Notes: generated by a model not told the origin, from the letters alone. 64,000 nt of DNA from Paenarthrobacter nicotinovorans (GCF_021919345.1 NZ_CP089293.1:1-64000); one strand, 5' to 3'. Positions 12,298 through 20,840 are shown, numbered from the stretch's first letter. Translations and numbers: made by a program.

Positions 12298-13221
12298 GTG
12301 AACCTTCTCATCGCCGCCCTGGGAGTCCTGGGTGTTGCCTCCTCCGGACCACTGATTGCCGGGACCTTGGGTGCCACCTCGGTGACTGCACTGGCCATCG
12401 CCTTCTGGCGGAACGCCATCGGGGCTGTGGTGATGGCGGCGCCTGTAGCTATCCGGGAGCCGAGAGCGTTCGGCAGGATCACCCGGCGTGAGTTCGGCTG
12501 GTCGACGGTGGCCGCCGTCGCATTGGCATTCCACTTCGCGTGCTTCATCACCGCACTCCAGTTGACGTCCGTTGCGGCCGCTACTGCTCTGGTCTGCCTG
12601 CAGTCAGCCTGGATCGCGGTCTTCCAGATGTTCCGTGGTACCCGCCACCGCTGGCCTGTCCTGGCCGGCCTTGGCATCGCATTCGTGGGCGTTGTGGCGA
12701 TCACGGGATTCGATATGGGTTCTTCCCCCGAAGCACTGCTCGGAGATCTCCTGGCCGTCGCGGGCGGGGCCCTGGCAGGTCTCTACACCCTGGCGGGCGG
12801 CAAAGCCCGGCAGTCCATGGCAACGGGAACCTACACCACGCTCTGTTACGGCATGTGCGCGGCCCTCGTGGCATTGATGGCGCTGGTCAGTGGGCAGCCG
12901 TTGTCAGGATTCGACGCCGGCGGCTGGCTGGGCATCATCGCCATCACCGTTTGTGCGCAGTTGGTGGGCCATACGGCCTTCAATCACTTGCTGGCAACGA
13001 TGAGTCCCCTGCTGGTATCCATGATCATCCTGCTGGAGATCCCAGGGGCCGCCATTCTGGCAGCCATCTTCCTCAACGAAACATTGCCGCCCGGTATCTA
13101 CGCCGGATTGGGACTTATACTCGCCGGCCTGGCCGTTGTGGTGGCCGGACAGAGGCGCAAGCGCCCGGGAACGGACCGCCCGGAAGCTGACCGGCGGGAA
13201 GCCGAGCTAGGCACTGACTGA
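12298..13221 (+). CDS. EamA/DMT-superfamily transporter
   Basis: This 307-residue membrane protein has about ten hydrophobic helices arranged as two EamA repeats, the pattern of drug/metabolite transporters. The substrate cannot be told from sequence. The start is GTG 12298, giving an N-terminus that is already the first helix (MNLLIAALGVLGVASSGPL). The C-terminus is a charged cytoplasmic tail (RKRPGTDRPEADRREAE). It is convergent with the following glycosyltransferase gene, with 34 bases between them. Confidence 0.85.
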   Translation: MNLLIAALGVLGVASSGPLIAGTLGATSVTALAIAFWRNAIGAVVMAAPVAIREPRAFGRITRREFGWSTVAAVALAFHFACFITALQLTSVAAATALVCLQSAWIAVFQMFRGTRHRWPVLAGLGIAFVGVVAITGFDMGSSPEALLGDLLAVAGGALAGLYTLAGGKARQSMATGTYTTLCYGMCAALVALMALVSGQPLSGFDAGGWLGIIAITVCAQLVGHTAFNHLLATMSPLLVSMIILLEIPGAAILAAIFLNETLPPGIYAGLGLILAGLAVVVAGQRRKRPGTDRPEADRREAELGTD

Positions 13222-13255
13222 AGTGCCGGCGTCGTACGTCGACGGCTTACAGGCG

Positions 13256-14131
13256 TTACAGACCGCCGCGGCGGACGCCCTGAGCCGAATTGGCTGTGTG
13301 GATGGCCCGCAGCAATTTGGCGGGGAAATACACGGAGAAGAACACCACCATGGGGGCTTTCAGGGCCATCTTTTTGACGTTATGTGCCTTATAGGTCCGG
13401 TCAAAGCGTTGGACGTAGTAGCGGTAGTCCCTCGGTGAGTCTTCCAGCCTGCGCGCGGACATGCCCGAGACCATCTGGGGCACGTACTGGACTTTGAGGT
13501 CGTGCTCAAAAAGGTGCAGCGAGAGGTCGATGTCCTCGTGCATCTCATCCTTCTCATCGAGGCATGCCTCGTCGCGGATGGTTTCCCAGGCAGTCCGGCG
13601 AAGGGCCATGTTGGAGCCGAACAGGAAGTGGTACTGGTGCTTGGCCAGGCGCAGCATGAGTTGGCGCATCTTGTCATCGGCCTTGAGTCCGAACCGGCGC
13701 ATGGGCATGTCGTAGTACACCACCGGCCCCGTGGCAGCGGCCACGGACTTGTCAGTGAACGCCTTCTGGACCTGCTCAACCCAATCCGGTTCCAGGACAG
13801 AGTCGGCATCGATGCGGCCCACGACGTCCCCCGTAGCGCTGTTCAGGCCGTGGTTGCGTGTGGGGATGAGACCCTGCGTTGCGTCCTGCCGCAGGAGAAT
13901 GATGGGGCTCTCGGGGTATTCCTGCTGCATCTGCCGCACAATCCGTGCTGTCCGGTCCGTGGACATGTTGTCCACCACGATGATCTCGTCAGCAGGGACA
14001 GACTGGTAGATGGCAGCGATGAGGCACTGGCGGATGACGCTTTCTTCGTTATACGCCGGGATGACGATGGAGACCCCGGGGGGTTCCGGGGCATCCTGGA
14101 GGGCACCCGTCAAGGGGCTATCGGCTGACAT
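13256..14131 (-). CDS. Glycosyltransferase family 2
   Basis: This 291-residue GT-A enzyme transfers a sugar from a nucleotide sugar. The N-terminal SIVIPAYNEE and VVDNMSTDRT segments bind the nucleotide. The DxD-type motif appears as RIDADS (about residue 112), and the later EDIDLSLHL segment is typical of the catalytic-base region. There is no strong transmembrane segment, so it is probably cytoplasmic or peripheral. The acceptor is unknown. It is monocistronic, with a hairpin at 14195-14232 separating it from the gene upstream. Confidence 0.88.
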   Translation of the reverse strand: MSADSPLTGALQDAPEPPGVSIVIPAYNEESVIRQCLIAAIYQSVPADEIIVVDNMSTDRTARIVRQMQQEYPESPIILLRQDATQGLIPTRNHGLNSATGDVVGRIDADSVLEPDWVEQVQKAFTDKSVAAATGPVVYYDMPMRRFGLKADDKMRQLMLRLAKHQYHFLFGSNMALRRTAWETIRDEACLDEKDEMHEDIDLSLHLFEHDLKVQYVPQMVSGMSARRLEDSPRDYRYYVQRFDRTYKAHNVKKMALKAPMVVFFSVYFPAKLLRAIHTANSAQGVRRGGL

Positions 14132-14194
14132 CTCTCCAAATCTAACACCCGCATCCTCGCCCCAGCCGGAGGCTTTGGTTACAAGCCGGCAAAC

Positions 14195-14232
14195 ACTGGA
14201 GGGACCCCGGCTGCTGCCGAAGTCCCTCCAGT
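14195..14232 (-). terminator. Terminator-like hairpin
   Basis: A perfect 11-base-pair stem (14195-14205 with 14222-14232) encloses a 16-base GC-rich loop. It lies just downstream of the minus-strand gene at 14261-15232, so it probably ends that transcript. There is no long T run, so efficiency is uncertain. Confidence 0.55.
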
Positions 14233-14260
14233 ATTGAAGCGGTGCCTATCTGAAAAGCAC

Positions 14261-15232
14261 TTAGCTGTTTGTACCCTTGGCGTCAGCCCCGGTACCTTCG
14301 GTGTCCTTGTTCAAGCTGGCCGCGATGTTCTTCACGGCCGTCTTGGCGTCGGTTGCCACCCTGGCGGTGGAGTCCTCGACGTTCTTGAAGGCGTCCTTGG
14401 TGGCCTGCTCGGCCTCGGCTGCTGCATCTTCCGGGGTGATGTCCGTTGCACCCGGCTTGGCAGCTTCCGCAGCCGTTGCCGATGCTGCGGTGTCCGCGGG
14501 AGCCGGTGCCGGGGCGGCCGGAACCGGAGCCGGCGTGGGGGTGACCGGAGAAGGCGTCTTCCACGGATCCTCAACCGGCTTGGAAGCCTTCCAGGCGGCA
14601 ACACCGGCGGCCGCAGCTGCGGCAATGACGGTGAAGATCAGCCATCCACGTTTCTTGGGCTTCGGTTCCTTGCCCAACTTCGTGGAGACGGCCTTGGTGG
14701 CCTCGTCAGCCACGGCCTTGATCTGCTTGCCGGTAGCGTGTGCCTGCTCCTGGACGCTGTGCACCACGCCTGAATCAACAAGCTTCTGCGCAACCGCGTC
14801 AACCTGTGCGGGGGCGTTCTCCAAAACGTGGTGAACGGCTACAGAGGCCTGGCCCAACTGTTCAGAGAGCTTGGGCAGGTACTCGTCCACGACTTTGTCC
14901 CGCGCAATACCCAGAGCCGGAGTGGCCTTGTTGAGCGTCTCCTGGATCCGGGGTGTTGCGTCCTCTACGACGTCGTGGATCTTCGGCGCGAGGTGCGCCA
15001 GCCCATCCTGGATCCGCGGCGTTACAACTGCCACGCCGTCGGCAAGGTTGTGCGCGGCGGACTTCAGCCCCTCTTGGATCCTGGGGGAAGCGGTGTCAAT
15101 GCCGTGCTGGATGCGCGGAACAGCCCAATTGACGGCTGCTTCCACACGGGGCGCAGCCCAGTCGCGTGCGTTATCCACACCAACCGCAACGGATTGTTCG
15201 AGTTCGCGGGCAATACGGTCTGTTTTCTTCAC
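14261..15232 (-). CDS. Membrane protein with N-terminal 11-residue PRIQ repeats
   Basis: This 323-residue protein has no family I can name. Residues 28-100 contain an 11-residue repeat: the P-R/K-x-x unit recurs at Pro28, 39, 50, 72, 83 and 94, with a degenerate copy at 61. A further amphipathic region follows (110-185), then one transmembrane helix (about 197-214, preceded by KPKKRG). The C-terminus is Pro/Ala-rich and then Ala/Glu-rich. This suggests a helical cytoplasmic stalk with an outside tail. The frame is open to 15289, but GTG 15232 has GGGAGG five bases upstream and is the better start. Confidence 0.8.
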   Translation of the reverse strand: MKKTDRIARELEQSVAVGVDNARDWAAPRVEAAVNWAVPRIQHGIDTASPRIQEGLKSAAHNLADGVAVVTPRIQDGLAHLAPKIHDVVEDATPRIQETLNKATPALGIARDKVVDEYLPKLSEQLGQASVAVHHVLENAPAQVDAVAQKLVDSGVVHSVQEQAHATGKQIKAVADEATKAVSTKLGKEPKPKKRGWLIFTVIAAAAAAGVAAWKASKPVEDPWKTPSPVTPTPAPVPAAPAPAPADTAASATAAEAAKPGATDITPEDAAAEAEQATKDAFKNVEDSTARVATDAKTAVKNIAASLNKDTEGTGADAKGTNS

Positions 15233-15385
15233 AACTACCTCCCGATACACGTGCTCGTTTGTTGCTAGCCTACGTCGCTTGGGGAACACCGGCTATTCAT
15301 CTGCCGGATTCGACCCGGATTTCACCGAGCGCGGAACCGGCTTTACAACGGCAACGGCGTTGACCCTGCATGGAAGAATGGCCCT

Positions 15386-15928
15386 ATGACCATTGCAACT
15401 GCAAAAGCAACGATCCACACTACCCTCGGCGACATCAAGGTTGACCTCTTCGGCAACCACGCGCCCAAGACGGTAGCCAACTTCATTGGCCTGGCTACGG
15501 GCGAGAAGTCCTGGAACCACCCCGAAACGGGCGAGGACAAGACCGGAACTCCCCTGTACAACGGCACGATCTTCCACCGGATCATCAAGGATTTCATGAT
15601 CCAGGGCGGCGATCCCCTGGGCCGCGGCGTCGGTGGCCCCGGCTACCAGTTCGATGACGAGATCCACCCGGAACTGACCTTCAACGCTCCGTACAAGCTG
15701 GCCATGGCAAACGCCGGCATCCAGATGGGCAAGGGCACCAACGGGTCACAGTTCTTCATCACCACGGTCAACACCGACTGGCTGTTCGGCAAGCACAGCA
15801 TCTTCGGTGAAGTCACGGATGAGGAATCCCGCAAGGTTGTCGACGCCATTGAGGCTGTCCGCACCGGCATGGGCGACCGCCCCGTTGAGGACGTCGTCAT
15901 CAACAGCATCGACATCGAACAGCTCTAG
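15386..15928 (+). CDS. Cyclophilin-type peptidyl-prolyl cis-trans isomerase
   Basis: This 180-residue cytoplasmic cyclophilin isomerises Xaa-Pro bonds. The catalytic segment FHRIIKDFMIQGGDP and the substrate-pocket segment GSQFFIT are intact. There is no signal peptide. Actinobacteria keep a ppi gene in this part of the origin region (PpiA in mycobacteria), followed by a rhomboid gene as here. Confidence 0.95.
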   Translation: MTIATAKATIHTTLGDIKVDLFGNHAPKTVANFIGLATGEKSWNHPETGEDKTGTPLYNGTIFHRIIKDFMIQGGDPLGRGVGGPGYQFDDEIHPELTFNAPYKLAMANAGIQMGKGTNGSQFFITTVNTDWLFGKHSIFGEVTDEESRKVVDAIEAVRTGMGDRPVEDVVINSIDIEQL

Positions 15929-15948
15929 TCATTCACTGAGCTGAATCC

Positions 15949-16803
15949 ATGAGTTACGGAATCCCGTCGGCAGAGCCGTCCGCTGATATTCCGGTGTGCC
16001 CGCGGCACCCGGACAGGCCCTCCTATGTGCGGTGCCAGCGCTGCGGGCGCCCCGCGTGCCCCGAGTGCCAGCGGACGGCCGCCGTCGGGTTCCAATGCGT
16101 TGACTGCGTCAACGAACAAAAACGTACGACGCCGGCGTACCGGTCCCCGTATGGCGGCGCCCTGGCCGTCGGCCGTCCTTTGGTGACGTTCACGATCATC
16201 GGGCTTTGCGTGCTGGTGTACATCCTTCAGTGGATTGTCCCCGGCGACCTGATTTTCCAAGACTTTGCGTTCGCGAATGCTTTTGCGGCCACGGAACCCT
16301 GGCGGATGTTGACCGCAGCGTTCCTGCATTCCCAGGGATTCCTGCTCCACATAGTCCTGAACATGTATACGCTGTGGATCTTCGGACAAGCCCTCGAGCC
16401 ACTGCTCGGGCGGATCCGCTTCCTGGCTGTCTATCTCTTGTCTGCTGTCGGTGGCTCGATTGGCTATCTCCTGCTGACCCCTGACTACCCTCTGTCCGGC
16501 GTCGTCGGTGCCTCCGGTGCCATCTTCGGCCTCTTCGGGGCCATGCTGGTGGTTCAACGGCACCGCGGTGGCGACACCCGGCAACTGTGGATCCTGATCG
16601 CCATCAACGGCGCTATCGGATTCTTTGTCCCCAACATTGCCTGGCAGGCCCACCTGGGCGGGCTGATTACCGGTGGCCTGGCCGCAGCAGCCATCGCCTA
16701 CGCGCCCCGGGGCAAGAACCAGGCCCTGCTCCAAGCCGGCGGCTTGGTCCTCGTGGCCGGCTTGCTGGCCGTGGTGACCTGGTTCCGCATTACGGCCGGC
16801 TAG
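15949..16803 (+). CDS. Rhomboid-family intramembrane serine protease with N-terminal zinc ribbon
   Basis: This 284-residue protein combines a cytoplasmic Cys/His-rich segment (Cys17, His20, Cys29, Cys32, Cys37, Cys40, Cys50, Cys53), probably binding two zinc ions, with a six-to-seven-helix rhomboid domain. The catalytic pair is Ser189 in GASGAIFG and His235 in AHLGG; the HxxxN-type segment HIVLNMYTLW is also present. The family cleaves membrane helices, but the substrate is unknown. It starts 20 bases after the cyclophilin gene, so the two are probably co-transcribed. Confidence 0.9.
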   Translation: MSYGIPSAEPSADIPVCPRHPDRPSYVRCQRCGRPACPECQRTAAVGFQCVDCVNEQKRTTPAYRSPYGGALAVGRPLVTFTIIGLCVLVYILQWIVPGDLIFQDFAFANAFAATEPWRMLTAAFLHSQGFLLHIVLNMYTLWIFGQALEPLLGRIRFLAVYLLSAVGGSIGYLLLTPDYPLSGVVGASGAIFGLFGAMLVVQRHRGGDTRQLWILIAINGAIGFFVPNIAWQAHLGGLITGGLAAAAIAYAPRGKNQALLQAGGLVLVAGLLAVVTWFRITAG

Positions 16804-16854
16804 CAGGCTGCCCGATGCTTGGACTGGCCCCCACGCTCGCTGCTTTTCCGACCT

Positions 16855-17475
16855 TCAGTCCGTAGGGCGCACGACTGGCTGCCTAAGGATTGTCCTGAGC
16901 CTGTCCGGGGCAGTACGCCGGGGATCACCGAGGTAGATCTCATGGTGCCTCCCCGCCATGGCCAGTGAATGCTCCGGTATGAACCTGTTGTGCATCTCAT
17001 CCAGTACGGGGCCTTCGTCGTCGTAGGGGCCAACGTGAAGTGTCTGCACGCTCAAACCCTCTTCCAACGATTCCAGACGGAGTGCATCTACGGCAGGAGC
17101 CGCTCCCTTGTCGGCGACCGACCTGCACGCTGCCTCCATGTGTTCCTGTGTAAGCCACTCGGGAACCATGTTCATCAACGTCCATGACCAGAGTGATTTA
17201 TCCCGGGCGCTGGTGAAGGAATCCATGTCTTCGGCCCACCACAGGGCTTCCAGCGGCATGACACCATAATCACGCGCGAGCTCACCCTTGCTGAAGAACT
17301 TCAGTTTGTAGGCGACCGGATAAAGGGTCGACAACGCGTCCTTGTACGCCTGGGCAGTGTTGGGGTCACCCTTGCCATCGATCATCAGGTACTGCATGGG
17401 CGGGACGGTAAGCAGGGAAAACCGTCCCTTGGTCGCACTGTAGGCAGGTATCAGTTTCTTGAGGTCGGTCTTCAT
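16855..17475 (-). CDS. GyrI-like small-molecule-binding domain protein
   Basis: This 206-residue soluble protein matches the GyrI-like family, with the pattern TVPPMQYLMIDGKG near the N-terminus and a C-terminal half containing HVGPYDDEGPVLDEMH. These domains bind hydrophobic ligands or hydrolyse cyclopropanoid toxins in known cases; the role here is unknown. The frame is open upstream to 17568, but ATG 17475 begins the conserved part (MKTDLKKLIPAYSATKGRFS). The DnaA-box cluster begins about 55 bases upstream, so DnaA could influence its transcription. Confidence 0.8.
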   Translation of the reverse strand: MKTDLKKLIPAYSATKGRFSLLTVPPMQYLMIDGKGDPNTAQAYKDALSTLYPVAYKLKFFSKGELARDYGVMPLEALWWAEDMDSFTSARDKSLWSWTLMNMVPEWLTQEHMEAACRSVADKGAAPAVDALRLESLEEGLSVQTLHVGPYDDEGPVLDEMHNRFIPEHSLAMAGRHHEIYLGDPRRTAPDRLRTILRQPVVRPTD

Positions 17476-17556
17476 GGAACCCACGCTAAGCCCACAGGCC
17501 AGGGCGTCCCACCCTGCGGCACCCGTGTTATCCACAAGCGTTATCCACACTGTGAG

Positions 17557-17576
17557 TAACTTACACACGTGTAGTT
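17557..17576. repeat. 20-base repeat, copy 1, inside the DnaA-box cluster
   Basis: A 20-base word with the palindromic core ACACGTGT is repeated exactly at 17776-17795, 219 bases away. It lies eight bases after the perfect DnaA box at 17541. Confidence 0.8.
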
Positions 17577-17775
17577 ATCGTGTTAAGCCCTCGTTGCAGC
17601 CCCTGAAGCGCTAGATATCCCCCGAAAGGCATGGATTTCTCCACACCTGTGGATAACTATGTCCCCACCAGCCCGGAATTTGTGGACAAACAAGGCTAAT
17701 TTGGGATGTCTGTGGATAAGCCTGTTAATTCCGGTGCGTGGAAGCGGCTATCAACAGGCTTATCAACAATGTTAA

Positions 17776-17795
17776 TAACTTACACACGTGTAGTT
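17776..17795. repeat. 20-base repeat, copy 2, inside the DnaA-box cluster
   Basis: This is identical to 17557-17576. It follows a near-perfect DnaA box at 17760-17768 by seven bases, so the box-plus-repeat arrangement is duplicated. Confidence 0.8.
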
Positions 17796-18231
17796 CAGTC
17801 CGGCTTAGGGCCACTGAGGCCCGGCACGACAGCGATCCCTTTGCTGAAACCCACATGTTTTCCCCATCTGTGGATAACTTGTGGGTAGGGGGTTGTTGTT
17901 AAGTGGGTAACCGGCACGGACTCGGAAGATGCGAGGCGAGAGTCGACCGGTGCCTCCGGTGCCTCAAGGTAGTGGCCGGATTATTCCGCCAAGACGAACC
18001 AGGCAATCCTGCGACGTTGAATTTTTGGTGAAGCTTGGACCACTATCCACAGCTCGATGCACAGTGGGCATAAGTCGCAACATGGGCCGTTTGGCCCCTC
18101 CACACGCGGTGTGGCACCGATTTTGGACCTAAGTACGTGGATGTCCACAGAAGTTATCCACCCTTGTGGATAAAGTTACGCACTTCTGTGGACAGCGGCT
18201 CAGCCGCCCACAGCGAAGGTGGACGCTTCCC

Positions 18232-18831
18232 CTAGGTCCACACTCCAGACGTGCCGCGCCGGTGGCTGTCCACCAAATGGGTATCGATGATGCCCACTGC
18301 TTCCATCAGGGCGTACATGGTGGTGGGTCCCACGAAAGCGAAACCCTTCTTCCTCAGGGCCTTGGAGAGGGCGATTGACTCCGGCGAAGTTGTGGGGATT
18401 TCCGCCAATGTGCGGGGAGCGGGTGTGCTGTCCGGCTGGAAGGACCACACGAATTCCACCAGCCCGCCCTCCTCACGCAAGGCAATGGTGGCTTTGGCGT
18501 TCGTGATCGCGGCGTGGATCTTCAGGCGGTTCCGGACTATCCCGGCGTCGAGCATCAGGCGCTCCACGTCGGATTCCGTGAAGGCGGCCACGCTTTCCGG
18601 GTGGAAGTCCAGGAACGCCTCTCTGAAGGCCTCGCGCTTCCGGAGGATGGTGGCCCAGGAGAGGCCGGCCTGGAACGCCTCGAGGCTGATGCGTTCGTAC
18701 ATGCCCTGTTCATCGCGCACGGGCATGCCCCACTCGTGATCGTAGTAGGCCTGCATGAGCGGGTCCGAGGCAGCCCATGAGGGACGAGCCAAGCCGTCCG
18801 GTCCGATGATGGTGCCGTTATCCGGGGTCAT
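18232..18831 (-). CDS. tag: DNA-3-methyladenine glycosylase I
   Basis: This 199-residue base-excision enzyme removes 3-methyladenine from DNA. Family segments include AYYDHEWGMP, LEAFQAGLSWATILRKRE, DAGIVRNRLKI and KGFAFVGPTTMYA. Compared with E. coli Tag, two zinc-binding cysteines and one histidine appear to be replaced: RCGW is RPSW, AYHD is AYYD, and the C-terminal Cys position is Ser in DTHLVDSHRR. ATG 18831 has GGAGGAG five bases upstream. It lies downstream of the alkylation-repair operon on the same strand. Confidence 0.92.
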   Translation of the reverse strand: MTPDNGTIIGPDGLARPSWAASDPLMQAYYDHEWGMPVRDEQGMYERISLEAFQAGLSWATILRKREAFREAFLDFHPESVAAFTESDVERLMLDAGIVRNRLKIHAAITNAKATIALREEGGLVEFVWSFQPDSTPAPRTLAEIPTTSPESIALSKALRKKGFAFVGPTTMYALMEAVGIIDTHLVDSHRRGTSGVWT

Positions 18832-18848
18832 GCGCACTCCTCCGCAAC

Positions 18849-18903
18849 CATGCCGGCCCAGCGGCCGGCATGCATTTAACTGCCGGGGATATTCTTCCCG
18901 GCA
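18849..18903. terminator. Two consecutive hairpins between alkB and tag
   Basis: The first hairpin is a perfect 10-base-pair stem (18849-18858 with 18863-18872, loop CAGC). The second is a 7-base-pair stem, TGCCGGG at 18881-18887 with CCCGGCA at 18897-18903. Together they probably end the alkB operon and separate it from tag. There is no strong T run. Confidence 0.5.
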
Positions 18904-18970
18904 CCTGTGACATTAACAGCTGTCACGTCGACAGCCGGGTAGCACGGAGCCGGTTTCCACGGGTCCGGTC

Positions 18971-19687
18971 TTACGACAGACCCGTGACACGCATGGTGAT
19001 ATTGATCCGTCCACGATCGAGGCCGCAGCCCTCAGGAGCCGTATCCGGAAGGACCTTGGGGATGCCGTGATAAGCGAACCGGGAGGGCCCGCCGAAAACG
19101 AACAGATCGCCCGAACGGAGTTCCAGATCGGTGTAGGGCTTGGTCCGTGACTCGGTGTTGCCGAAACGGAAGATACACGTGTCTCCGATGCTGAGGGACA
19201 CCACCGGAGCGTTGGAATGCTCGTCCTTGTCCTGGTGCATGCCCATGGCGGCTCCATCGCCGTAATAGTTCACCAGGGCGGCATCCGGTGCGTAGTCCCG
19301 GGACAGGCCAATCAAGGATTCATCGACTCCAAGGTCCGGGGAATACGCGACAGCAACGGCCTGCTTCCCCAGGCGGACCATCCACTCAGGAAAATCGAGG
19401 ACGGGTTGGCCGTTCACGTCGGTCGCCGTCCGTGAATAGCGGTACGGCTGCCAATGCCATCCCAGGCAAACCGTGCGGACGGACATCTGATGCCCTCCCG
19501 GCAGAGTTGCAGCCCGCAAGGGAACGGGCCCCTGGGTCCATTCACCAAAACGCCCGACGATCCATCGTTGCTGTTCCAGGGTCAGCCAACCGGGGACGTG
19601 AACCGCACCCGGCCGCACCAGGCGTGGACCGGCGTCGTGGTTTTCCGGTTGAACCAGCTCCAGCGGGAACAGGGCGTCGTCGCTCAC
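18971..19687 (-). CDS. alkB: AlkB-type 2-oxoglutarate/Fe(II) DNA dealkylase
   Basis: This 238-residue dioxygenase oxidatively removes alkyl groups from 1-methyladenine and 3-methylcytosine. The iron site HxD is in MGMHQDKDE, the second histidine is in AYHGIPK, and the 2-oxoglutarate arginines are in RINITMR near the C-terminus. The segment LVNYYGDGAAMG is the family's substrate-loop region. Its start overlaps the upstream methyltransferase stop by four bases. It is the last gene of a four-gene alkylation-repair operon. Confidence 0.94.
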   Translation of the reverse strand: MSDDALFPLELVQPENHDAGPRLVRPGAVHVPGWLTLEQQRWIVGRFGEWTQGPVPLRAATLPGGHQMSVRTVCLGWHWQPYRYSRTATDVNGQPVLDFPEWMVRLGKQAVAVAYSPDLGVDESLIGLSRDYAPDAALVNYYGDGAAMGMHQDKDEHSNAPVVSLSIGDTCIFRFGNTESRTKPYTDLELRSGDLFVFGGPSRFAYHGIPKVLPDTAPEGCGLDRGRINITMRVTGLS

Positions 19688-20313
19688 GCCGCGGCCTCCA
19701 GCGTGAGCAATGCGCGTTTGGCTTCAGGACCTCCAAGGTAGCCACCGAAGCTGCCGTCGGATTTGACCACCCGATGGCAGGGAACGATCACGGGAAGCGG
19801 GTTGGTGGCGCAGGCGGTGCCCACGGCACGGACGGCGTTGGGGCTGCCGGCCGCCTGGGCCACCTGTGCATAACTCGCCGTGTTGCCGTACGGAATCCGG
19901 GGCAGGTGACGGAGGACGTTGAGCCGGAAACCGCGGGATAACCGGAAATCGAGGATGAGGTCGAAGTCGCGGCGTGTACCGGCGAAATACTCTTCGAGTT
20001 CCCGGGCAGCGTCGTCGAGGCGCGTGGGCGCTTCCAGAATGCGGGGGCTGACCGTGTCCGCCAGCAACTGCAGGACGGAGTCATGGTTTTCCAATTCGAA
20101 GGCTACCCGGATGATTCCGCGGTCCGTGGCTGCCAAGAGGAGCTTCCCCACCGGTGAATCGACGGTTCGGTAGGCGATGTCCAGGGTGTGGGTCAGTTGT
20201 GCGTCGAGGGCCAGACGGGCATGGAGGTCCGCGAGGGCGGGCCCAAGGGCAACGTCCAGTGGTTCCAGGAGTGACAACACCTCGGTGTGCCCGGGGCTGG
20301 GGTCGAGGGTCAT
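19684..20313 (-). CDS. Methylated-DNA--protein-cysteine methyltransferase (second copy)
   Basis: This 209-residue protein transfers alkyl groups from O6-alkylguanine to its own cysteine in PCHRVV. The family's helix-turn-helix region precedes it (IPYGNTASYAQVAQAAGSP). It has an extra 40-residue N-terminal section compared with the upstream paralogue, without Ada's zinc-finger cysteines or an AraC domain. It overlaps both the sigma-factor gene and alkB by four bases, so the operon is translationally coupled. Confidence 0.93.
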   Translation of the reverse strand: MTLDPSPGHTEVLSLLEPLDVALGPALADLHARLALDAQLTHTLDIAYRTVDSPVGKLLLAATDRGIIRVAFELENHDSVLQLLADTVSPRILEAPTRLDDAARELEEYFAGTRRDFDLILDFRLSRGFRLNVLRHLPRIPYGNTASYAQVAQAAGSPNAVRAVGTACATNPLPVIVPCHRVVKSDGSFGGYLGGPEAKRALLTLEAAA

Positions 20314-20840
20314 TGCACTTCACCTTTCGACGATGAATGGACCAGCGGAACGGGGGTGTGGACGGCTGCCCGGAGCGCCTTCACGCCATCTGCTCCGGCC
20401 CGGCGTGCGGCCTCCGGGGAACTGCCCAGAAGGGCGCCGATCTCTTTGTAAGGCAGCCCGGCGAGGTAGTGGTACGCCACGGCCTGGCGCTGCTTCGAGG
20501 GCAACTTGGCGACGGCGTCGAGAAGCTCGGTGTCCCGTTCGCCCGGAAGGCCCAGGCGGGTTGGTTGTTCCGGCGGTTGTTCCACAGGTAATGCCCGGCG
20601 CGCACCGGCCCGCAGATGGTCAATGCACTTCCGGTGGGCGATGGTCACCAGCCAGGCTTCCACGTTGGCCCCCACGGGAAGATCGGGATAGGCCTGGAGA
20701 GCCGCCAGGAACGTGTCCGACCAGGCGTCGTCGGCATCGTGGACGCCGAGAATTGCACGGCAAACACGAAGCACTGTCGCCCCGCGTTCCCGAACAACTG
20801 CTTCGAACGGTTTCTTGCTGGCCGCCTGTCCGTCTTCCAT
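20310..20840 (-). CDS. ECF-type RNA polymerase sigma factor embedded in repair operon
   Basis: This 176-residue protein has sigma region 2 (LRVCRAILGVHDADDAWSD, with the DA-DA pattern of ECF factors) and region 4 (LPSKQRQAVAYHYL followed by the helix-turn-helix YKEIGALLGSSPEAARR). No anti-sigma gene is adjacent. It lies between two O6-alkylguanine methyltransferase genes, with TGATG and ATGA junctions. It may direct transcription of this operon or of other repair genes; no promoter evidence supports either. Confidence 0.88.
   Translation of the reverse strand: MEDGQAASKKPFEAVVRERGATVLRVCRAILGVHDADDAWSDTFLAALQAYPDLPVGANVEAWLVTIAHRKCIDHLRAGARRALPVEQPPEQPTRLGLPGERDTELLDAVAKLPSKQRQAVAYHYLAGLPYKEIGALLGSSPEAARRAGADGVKALRAAVHTPVPLVHSSSKGEVQ

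Larger units (their letters stand above)
17528..18195. other. Non-coding cluster of DnaA boxes about 16 kb from dnaA
   Basis: No gene is supported between 17476 and 18231. The stretch contains six perfect DnaA boxes (TTATCCACA on either strand): 17528-17536, 17541-17549, 17648-17656, 17711-17719, 17869-17877 and 18165-18173. Single-mismatch boxes are at 17681-17689, 17760-17768, 18053-18061 and 18154-18162; weaker ones are at 18141-18149 and 18187-18195. The dnaA-dnaN spacer has only two perfect boxes. Function could be DnaA titration (datA-like), an accessory part of the origin, or DnaA-controlled promoters for the flanking genes. Confidence 0.8.
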
